Origin: Bolinopsis microptera
Taxonomy: Eukaryota; Ctenophora; Tentaculata; Lobata; Bolinopsidae
Assembly: GCF_026151205.1 (NCBI RefSeq)
Contig: NW_026971866.1
Coordinates: forward strand, 1-26,472
Direction of reading: 5' to 3'
DNA: 26,472 nt
Shown: piece after piece, positions 9,508 through 26,472 of the stretch
Layout: every line of letters starts with the position of its first letter
How positions within the stretch are numbered: the stretch's first letter is position 1
The notes under the pieces: generated by a model
Seen by the model: the letters and a program-made list of their open reading frames with translations, nothing else
Databases searched by the model: none
What the model was told of the DNA's origin: nothing
Translations under genes and position numbers: made by a program

Positions 9508-9821
9508 ACTTCGATATTATCAAGAAGGGAGCTTTTGTTTTTTATTATATTATTTGATTGTAAATAATGTGGGCCCATACTTGTGCAGGAGGTTCATTTT
9601 GCTCTCAACATCTGTGTTTTGGTGACCCTCAGGTCCTTTGATTACATACATTTTGTCCTAGAAAATCTGATTTTATCGGAGAAGATTTAATGTTGTTCAT
9701 TCATTGTGTAAATTTGTATGTAATTGATTGATTTGAAAGATTTCAATAAAAAAAGGATAGAATTTAAAACTTAACTTTCACTTTTAGCTTTATGGTTTGA
9801 AGAGGTGCAACACAATATACT
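9508..9821 (+). promoter_or_regulatory. presumed upstream region / 5' UTR of the kinase gene
   Basis: No coding sequence is present. Just before the start codon, aactttcacttttag (AG at 9786-9787) is a good candidate 3' splice site, so a 5' UTR exon or a trans-spliced leader could join at 9788, leaving about 34 nt of leader. No TATA box can be assigned with confidence. Confidence 0.35.
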
Positions 9822-19868
<10,047 letters not shown>

Positions 19869-19870
19869 CG

Positions 19871-19876
19871 AATAAA
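19871..19876 (+). terminator. candidate polyadenylation signal AATAAA
   Basis: aataaa starts three bases after the stop codon and is followed by a T/GT-rich stretch (tctgtatattttactttc). A second aataaa lies at 20028-20033. Either could end the mRNA. Confidence 0.5.
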
Positions 19877-21211
19877 ATCAGACTCTGTATATTTTACTTT
19901 CACAAGAAGAAGATCCGAGCCCTCGGCCCATGCTCATTGAACACGTCACGTGATTTGGTGTGTTGGTTGTAAGATCGAGTTGAAAAAGCACAACGAGCTC
20001 TTTGATAATAATAGCCAAGTTACATATAATAAATTTGTTAATAGCTGATAATTTTTAAAATTTTAGTTTTGATGATTTCGCACGTGTTTGGGTATACAGA
20101 TTCAAGGGTTTCAGATATTTTTGATCTTGATGAATGTTTAAAAATTTTCTTTCAGTTTTAGGAGTTGTTTTGGCTCAGCCGGAAGACTCGATTGTTCTCT
20201 TGCATGTTCTTAATTTGGAATCATTTCAGAAATTTATGCCCCTAAATTCTACTCTTATCTCTCCTTATCATATTAGTCAAATTTTCGTTTCCGAGCAAAT
20301 ATTGTTAAAAGTCTGATACGATAGTTTATAACTAATGTATGTTTCTTAAAGTACTACCTTCGCTTCCTAAGAACTGTGCTATATTTCTAAGATGTAACTA
20401 AATAATTGAACTGAAACCAATTGGAAGACCGATCAAGAGGGGCAAAAAACAATACAAGTTAATTTTAGTAATTAATTAATTAAATCTAGGCCTCCTATTC
20501 GCACTAGTTGGAATTTTAACGTTAGCCCTATTCGGGCTGAAATTACGCAGTTTTATCTACATTGCTTACAGAATTCAAGTCGATGATGATGATGATTTTA
20601 TGCCTTTTCGTCAATTGAAGCTGTTAATAGGGCTGTTACCAAGGCAGAATTATAACATGAAGATATTTTTAATGATTTTTAGCATCAGTTGTATAATGAT
20701 AATATATTAGTATATTATAGAAGTAATTGTAGAATGTAGATTCGTGTTTTTAAGATGTTGAAAATATTGATTTAAATTGAACTCGTGATCACCACCACCA
20801 TTTTATCTCGCCTTCTTTCACGGATTAATTGATTTGGTGGAAAATTTTAGCTTTCATAAAATCATGAAAGCTGAATTTAAAAGAAGAAACTCGAAATTAT
20901 AGAAAACATGCCCAGACTACACAAACAAGACACTTGAGGCTGTCTGGATTCGATGATTTGTAATTTCTATTGTTTCTCAATTTATGGCAGTTTGTACGCA
21001 CATTAATTGAGAGAAATACAACTGTTTGATTTATGGCTGCATAGTTTTTGATTAGGCATGCTATTCTGAATACAAAAGATTTGTTAATAAACACAATTTG
21101 CTTTTTAACATAACTGATATATATACCGTTTGCAGCGACATCAGATTTCTTTTGATAGAATAAATTTCTCTAAGAATCCCCCGAGTTTTACTTCTACAAA
21201 GCTACAATACA

Positions 21212-21212
<1 letters not shown>
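19877..21212. other. downstream non-coding stretch
   Basis: No gene is recognised. A perfect 9-bp hairpin (agctttcat...atgaaagct) lies near 20850. Short open frames at 20134-20316 and 20897-21094 lack domains and context. Confidence 0.45.
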
Positions 21213-21272
<60 letters not shown>

Positions 21273-21296
21273 TACACACACACACACGCACACACA
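21213..21296 (+). repeat. CA dinucleotide microsatellite
   Basis: About 84 bp of (CA)n with a few cg and at interruptions toward the right end. Confidence 0.98.
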
Positions 21297-24046
21297 ATAC
21301 ACCCTTATAATAGCACCCCCTATATAAAACACTTTTTAACGCTTGAGTTAGTGCGCCAAATAAATGCAGTAAAATGCAGCTTACTTTTCAGAAAATCTCT
21401 TTATTTTGCCATCAAAATTCGCTAAATCTGTCAACAACTCCCAAGACCACGTGACACAAACTAACCAATGAGAACTCTCTCAAGAATCGTAACTCGGTGT
21501 CCAGCTTTTGTAACTCCTCCTCTAGTACTAACATACACGTAACATTACACACATGGAGTATCGTGTATTAAATCGGCAGAGGAACAGTTGTGATTTAAGA
21601 AGATGAAACACATTGAGTATTATACAATAATAACATGGTGCATCATCACTTTATTTGAAATCTTTTAAAAGCACTCTTTATATCACAGTTTTTTTAGACT
21701 GTAAGATCGGTAACTAAAACAACAAAACAGCAACCATTTTAAGTTCCCGAAATGGCATCATTCTTGAAATAAACGGCATCCGTTTTCAAAAATGGTCGTT
21801 AAGCACTTTTCTCAGAAAAATTACCATTTTTTGCATTTTAAGAGTTTAAGGGGGTTCCAAAAAGGGGGGTTTTCAGGAGGTCGGCGAATGTATCCAATGG
21901 TTCTCAGGGGTAGTTCTTGACCCAAAAACATAAGTTAGACAAAAAAATCCAAATTTTCAAAAATGGTCTTTAAGCACTTTTTTCAGAAAACTGCTTACGG
22001 CAGAGCGCAATAACGCGGTTTTACTTTTGTTTTCTTATATCATACACTCGCCATGTTCAATATATTGCTCAAAACTATGAATAGTTGATAAATATAATTG
22101 AGTTTAAAACGCTAACAGGTGTTTTGGAGTTTTCCGTTCTCTTTTTATTCCATTTCAATAAATTATTTCAACAGTTACGTTCGTTAGTAAGATCGTAACG
22201 AAGGAGTTCTACACTTGAGCGGCATCTGTTACATGTTATAACTTGTATACATTACTACATTACTTAACGCACTCGCCCGTGTCTTTGTACTGTGTACATT
22301 ATGAAGTACACTTGTTTTAAACCGGTTACTTTAACTATACAGCAAACTATTGTGGTTAGAATGTAAACAATGTTTACTTTGGCAAACAACGAATACCAGC
22401 TTTTATGTTGAACTCGTTGGTTACCGATCAGAACTAATGTGTACTAGATAACTTGTCTTTCTACGAAGTTGTTAACTTAAGTTTTGACTGCTCCAACTGC
22501 ATTGGTCACGTGTCAAAACAAGCTCACATGTATCAGCCGAATGAACACCGGGAACCTATTTACCTCAGCACATTATAAGATAGTATAGATCCTTTGAATG
22601 TTAAGAAAGAGAGACGTCTACCTTATAATAGTGTACTGCTAAGCTACTTTAACTAATGATAAGTAGGAATATAGACAGTGAACTTTATTAGCAGTACGTG
22701 ACTGTTCTTACACACTCAATATTTCACATACCTAGATTCCAAGATATTGTAATAGTAAAATTGTAAACGCGAGTGAGGGTATTGAAGATAACTCGATAGG
22801 GATATCTTTAGTATAGATCCGCTAATCTGAAATGTACAGATCGTTTCCCTGTTCATAACATAAGACCCTTGAAATGAACAGGCTGAGCTAAACTACTTTT
22901 ACAGTGTAATTCACTGTGTTTATCATGACTGTATCGTGTATTCCAATGTGCAAGCTAACAAACATACACATGAGTTACTATTATACAGCTAATCACTATC
23001 CAATATCTATTATAGCCGTCGTAAATGTTTCAACGAAATCGTTAGTAATAGTACAAAGGTCCAACTTCGGACGAAAGACGGATATTGGCGGTCTAGTGAA
23101 TGTAACAGTTGATTTAGAAGATTTAGCATGACTGAGTGTCTGAAATAATTAGTAGTTGATAGAAGGAAAACGTAACGTTAATATCCCGCCTTTGTTCAAG
23201 TCAATATTTGAAATTCAATGATATGATAAAGTCGATCCTCTTTGACACGTGACTCTTTGACACGTGACTCTTGAAGAACGTATTACTAAAAATTAGAAGC
23301 GGTAATTCAAGACCTGTAATCTGGTATATTGGGTTAAGAACCATATTTCGAGTTTTGAGTATCAGAATGCCATGTTTTCTGTACAGCTCGGCTAACTTGT
23401 TGTGTTCATATTATAAGTAATAAAGGCCAGTGGTGACTGGTCTACTATTCAAGATACCGGTGGAGCCATGCAGCATTGGGTATTAGCTCTCTCGCCTAAC
23501 TATTGGTCAAGACTGATTGTCGTTCTTTTATGACTTCTCAAACCATTCATTTCTAGGCTTCTGAAGTTCTTCTTAAATTGAAGTATGTAGCTGGGGTTTT
23601 CTAAGTTAAACTCTTCGAACTTTAGTAAAAATGGGAACACCCGGTTAATGTTCATATAAAACTGATAATACTACGGCATATTCTGGAACGCGCGACGTAT
23701 AAAAGTGTGTGCAAAGTATGATTTGGCGCGTTCAACGTACGTTTATTTCAGCATAGAAAACGATTTTAATGGCGGGCGTGAACGTGACACTACATGCATG
23801 CAACAGCAAACAGTATCTCACGTCGCGATAACCAATTTTTATTCAACCGATTTTTTGTGGCAGTTTGGAGGCATTATATGCTCAAGGCATTTTATAGTAT
23901 ACCATATTCAAATATAATATATGCGAATCTTTGTTCCACTAAATTTTTGTTTATTATGCTATGTATGATGTAGGCGATATAAATAAAATGTAATTTTAAT
24001 TATGCCGCACAGATGGACTTGCAATTTATTTGTTTTAAGTAAAATC
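21297..24046. other. non-coding stretch, no gene recognised
   Basis: A 37-bp direct repeat containing aaatggtc, ttaagcactttt and cagaaaa occurs at 21784-21820 and 21954-21990. The word tttgacacgtgactc is duplicated near 23240-23270. Frames such as 22916-23131 and 23705-23917 show no recognisable motif. Confidence 0.45.
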
Positions 24047-24165
24047 TTAACGGGTGATACTCGTAAAATATTTACTGGGCCGCTTGTAGGTTTACACTTT
24101 ACATTTACAACCTACCAGGACGCGCGCCGAGTTGGAACAGATATTTTACGAGTATCACCCGTTAA
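24047..24165. mobile_element. 119-bp MITE-like element with 25-bp perfect inverted ends and TTAA borders
   Basis: It opens ttaacgggtgatactcgtaa and closes with the exact reverse complement over 25 bp. Both ends carry TTAA, the target of piggyBac-type transposases, with inner terminus cgggtgatactcg. The interior contains a fragment of the long-TIR arm (actgggccgc) and the GC-rich core in reverse orientation. Confidence 0.75.
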
Positions 24166-24246
24166 CTGGGCCGCGCTCAGCCTGTCATTCCGCCGAATCT
24201 CTACTCTATATGTTAATGAACATGATAGCCTGAGGTCCCCAGGTAA
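24165..24246. repeat. second copy of the long-TIR right arm
   Basis: From actgggccgcgctcagcctg through cattccgccgaatct to gataggcct-type sequence ending cccaggtaa, this matches 7780-7877. No partner left arm was found. Confidence 0.7.
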
Positions 24247-24289
24247 TGAAATATTTGTTTGTATCACAAACATCAAAGACAAGTTGTAT

Positions 24290-24364
24290 GTTTACAACCT
24301 ACCAGGACGCGCGCAGAGTTGGACCAATACATGGAACAGATATTTTAAGAGTATCACCCGTTAA
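24290..24364. repeat. TTAA-bordered repeat, right half
   Basis: The GC-rich core in reverse orientation is followed by atattttaagagtatcaccc and gttaa, the right end of the same family. No left end is preserved. Confidence 0.65.
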
Positions 24365-24397
24365 GAGAAAAGTGGCATGCAACGTATTATATGTCAA

Positions 24398-24437
24398 GTC
24401 CAACTCGGCGCGCGTCTTAGTAGGTTAAAAACCTACA
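24398..24437 (+). repeat. GC-rich core copy of the TTAA family
   Basis: ccaactcggcgcgcgtctta, then gtaggtt and its complement aacctac forming a small hairpin; this matches 7050-7087. Confidence 0.65.
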
Positions 24438-24508
24438 AGTAAAATCGAGCGCTTGCATTCTTATAGGTCTATAGCCTACCAAAACGTTGTCATACGTTGT
24501 ATGACCCG

Positions 24509-24526
24509 CCGCGCACGAGTGCGCGG
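24509..24526. repeat. perfect GC-rich hairpin
   Basis: ccgcgcac-ga-gtgcgcgg forms an 8-bp stem with a 2-nt loop. Confidence 0.85.
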
Positions 24527-24637
24527 CTCCCCTTGTATCATAAAAACTCTAACACTATAGTGAAACGACAGTGGGGGTCACGACGTGATACAACCAAAAC
24601 GAACATCTAGTTTTAATGGTCGACAGTCTTGAAACAA

Positions 24638-24662
24638 ATATTTTAAGAGTATTGCCCGTTAA
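24638..24662. repeat. solo right end of the TTAA family
   Basis: aatattttaagagtattgcc followed by cgttaa is one base off the terminus seen at 24340-24364. Confidence 0.6.
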
Positions 24663-25599
24663 GTATCATTTGTTAATTACATTCAGTTATTTGAAAATTC
24701 GGGTTTTTAAATGCTATTTAAACTTTTAAGATATTTGTTTTTTATAACTGCTTGGCTGCACGTACGTGAATGAAATATATTGGGGAAATATCTTAAGAGC
24801 GATCAGCGACATAAAATGTCCCGTCAGTAATCCAATTGCCAAGCAGAGGAAAGGACGTTGTCATCAGATTTCTTGCTGCTGTAGATATATCCGTTAAATC
24901 CTTAAAAGCATAGTGGTATCAGTTCATGGTGTGAGGAGTCTAGAAGAAAAGAAAGTAACAAAAACGGTTGCTGACACAGCATTTGGACTTATACCTAGTA
25001 TGACCTCTTATGAGTGCCGTTATATTATTAACAGGAAAATTGTTTTAATTTTGGTTGATCGAATGTTTTATATCAGATGTTGATCTTTTAAAGATAGGTG
25101 TATATTTTTGCTATTATTTCTATGAAAGGGGAGGTACGGATAAAGTACCAAACCTTATTGTGTATATTTTTTGTAAAGAAAGAATATTCAAACAATATAC
25201 ACATAATATAGCAATGGCCAACTGGCTGACTATAAGGTCATGGCCTGAACAAACAATTTTTTTTAAATAGTCAAGTGATGCTAAAGCAGAGCACAAATAT
25301 GTAATATATTTATTGTGTATATTTGGTTGCAACTCCGGTAAATGATGAAACATGTCTCTTATGATAGTGATACCGTGAGTTGCTTCCTTTTTTCTTTTTT
25401 TTCTTTTTTTATTTTTTAATCCGTCAGAATCAAGCACCTGTTGACATCCTCTGAAACCATTGAGGAACTAGGATAGAATGCGATACTTCATACTACTACC
25501 ATCTATCTTCCATTATATATACCTAAGAACACTTGATCAGCTCACTCCCCTTGCATGCCTTTGGCACATACGTCTCACATCCCTTGATACGAGAACCCT
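24663..25599. other. non-coding stretch, no gene recognised
   Basis: A 105-codon open frame on the - strand at 25120-25437 begins in a low-complexity Lys/Arg tract derived from a T-rich run and has no recognisable domain. Confidence 0.4.
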
Positions 25600-25617
25600 C
25601 CCCCCCCCCCCCCCCCC
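25600..25617 (+). repeat. poly-C tract (18 C)
   Basis: An uninterrupted C run next to the right copy of the 160-bp inverted repeat. Confidence 0.95.
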
Positions 25618-25644
25618 TTTAGCAAGAGCTCCCTCCCTTGTGTT

Positions 25645-25805
25645 AAGTAAAATACAATTTAAGTAAAATACAATTTTTATTTTCCACAGAAGAATCAATA
25701 CATATTGAATTATAAATATCTGATAATTCCATTAATAATCATTAAGAGTTGCTTTGTCATTTGTAAAATCAAAAACGAAAAGCCTTACGCTGAATGCGCG
25801 CGGTT
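25645..25805 (-). repeat. right copy of the ~160-bp inverted repeat
   Basis: Its reverse complement matches 6017-6178 almost throughout. The two copies face each other across the kinase gene, about 19.5 kb apart. Confidence 0.85.
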
Positions 25806-26056
25806 TCATTAGTATATTTATTACAGGGACAGGCGTCCTTGTTTCTATGTGAATTCTTAAGTTTGGGGAGTTGCTGAGTGGTGGAGGATTCAATGGGACA
25901 TGAATCATCAGCAGGAAGGGATGCAGAGGCATCAGGTGTTCCAGCTACTGGTTTCGATTTTTTCTTGGATGGGAGGCTGTCCAAAGTGTTAGAATCTCTT
26001 CGTTTTGAAGGCAGTTTCAACTTCTTTGCAGCTGCAGCAGCAGTTGCACCAGACAT
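25786..26056 (-). CDS. possible first exon of an unrecognised Ala/Lys/Ser-rich protein
   Basis: From an ATG at 26056 the - strand encodes MSGATAAAAAKKLKLPSKRR, then PSKKKSKP and a Ser/Asp-rich segment, then NKDACPCNKYTNETARIQ. The basic clusters resemble nuclear localisation signals. The frame runs into the repeated block, where cagcgtaaggc offers a plausible splice donor (gtaagg), so the end is placed there; without splicing it stops at 25769. I do not recognise the family. Because its 3' edge lies inside a multicopy repeat, it is probably part of a mobile or repeated gene rather than a host gene. Confidence 0.3.
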
Positions 26057-26183
26057 ATTTAGGTATCAGCGAATCTATCAGCAAATATATAAAGACAGCG
26101 CAGCTACAAAAGTTGACAGCTCAGCCAGCTTTCACAGCCAACAAAACAACGAAAACTTACGGCTCCCTTTGGAGGGCACTAAT

Positions 26184-26350
26184 GGGGGGGGTGTCACGTC
26201 CGTCTATGTCCGCTTGTCTCATAGAATCCAAAAAGGACAGGACATAGGCGGACATAGGCGGACATAGGCGGACATAGGCGGACATAGGCGGACATAGACG
26301 GACATAGGCGGACATTGGCGGACATAGACGGACATTAGCGGACATTAATG
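26184..26350. mobile_element. second G/C-tipped GGACA-rich repeat
   Basis: It starts gggggggg-tgtcacgtcc and runs through ctatgtccgcttgtctcata, gaatccaaaaa and ggacaggaca, closely matching 9016-9080. Instead of the 9016 body it continues into a 10-bp tandem array. The right end may lie beyond the window. Confidence 0.6.
26236..26350 (+). repeat. 10-bp minisatellite (ggacataggc unit)
   Basis: About eleven head-to-tail copies of a 10-bp unit, ggacataggc with variants ggacatagac, ggacattggc and ggacattagc. Frames read through it (for example MSAYVRLCPP repeats on the - strand) only reflect the repeat. Confidence 0.92.
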
Positions 26351-26405
26351 GACACCTAAATTGCTAAATAAAATGTTCAATTTTTGCTGTTATAGGGGGG
26401 TCATG

Positions 26406-26450
26406 TTTTTTGTCCGTTCGGTACCCTATATTTTCAGAACGGACAAAAAA
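26406..26450. repeat. 14-bp-stem inverted repeat
   Basis: ttttttgtccgttc (26406-26419) and gaacggacaaaaaa (26437-26450) are perfect reverse complements around a 17-nt loop. The gtccg/cggac word links it to the adjacent GGACA repeats. Confidence 0.85.
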
Positions 26451-26472
26451 TAGAGCGGACAAAATGGACAAA

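Noticed and set aside
21130-21332. Open frames of THTH or VCVC repeats
   Set aside because: They are produced by the CA microsatellite.
22916-23131. 71-codon + strand frame
   Set aside because: No recognisable motif, ordinary length for chance in AT-rich DNA, and no supporting splice or polyadenylation signals.
24002-24428. + strand frames across 24002-24428
   Set aside because: They run through the TTAA-family repeats; the similar peptides arise from repeated DNA.
25120-25437. 105-codon - strand frame
   Set aside because: It starts in a Lys/Arg low-complexity tract from a T-rich run; there is no domain, context or related sequence in the window.
26157-26345. - strand frame encoding MSAYVRLCPP repeats
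   Set aside because: It is a translation of the 10-bp minisatellite.
26236-26350. Possible CRISPR array
   Set aside because: The units are contiguous with no spacers, and the window is eukaryotic.

Overview
The window is AT-rich, intron-rich eukaryotic DNA. It carries one convincing host gene, a Src-family non-receptor tyrosine kinase on the + strand (first coding base 9822, stop codon ending 19868), embedded in a dense mosaic of decayed mobile elements. The kinase starts Met-Gly-Cys with a following Ser/Lys, and has SH3, SH2, kinase and short Tyr tail. That places the organism among animals or close holozoan relatives. LINE remnants, several MITE-like families and a DGARLDIAARG-type repeat ORF suggest an invertebrate, possibly an early-branching one such as a cnidarian, sponge or ctenophore. 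The species cannot be fixed from the sequence alone.

Layout. 1-700: no gene seen. 724-3984: nested retroelements. A repeat-derived ORF is followed by a 5'-truncated + strand LINE, which is split by a - strand LINE (about 1552-3641) with a taccaa target duplication. 4284-5145: an 862-bp element with near-perfect inverted ends. 6010-7880: fragments of several repeat families, including a long-TIR element (6731-7877) and TTAA-bordered short elements. 8150-8571: a decayed LINE on the - strand. 9016-9507: a G/C-tipped repeat split by a 251-bp hAT-like MITE with an 8-bp target duplication. 9822-19868: the kinase gene. 19869-24000: mostly featureless sequence with a CA microsatellite. 24047-26472: the same repeat families as on the left side, largely in inverted orientation, plus a 10-bp minisatellite.

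The most interesting system is inside the kinase gene: two adjacent, complete SH2 exons (10983-11242 and 11268-11530). Both enter in phase 2 and leave in phase 1. They are separated by only 25 nt that nevertheless carry a good GT donor and a good polypyrimidine-AG acceptor. Including exactly one exon keeps the frame (488 or 489 residues); including both or neither shifts it. This is the architecture of mutually exclusive splicing, so the locus should make two Src-type kinases that differ only in the phosphotyrosine-binding module. The SH2 positions that normally set peptide preference differ between the two exons.
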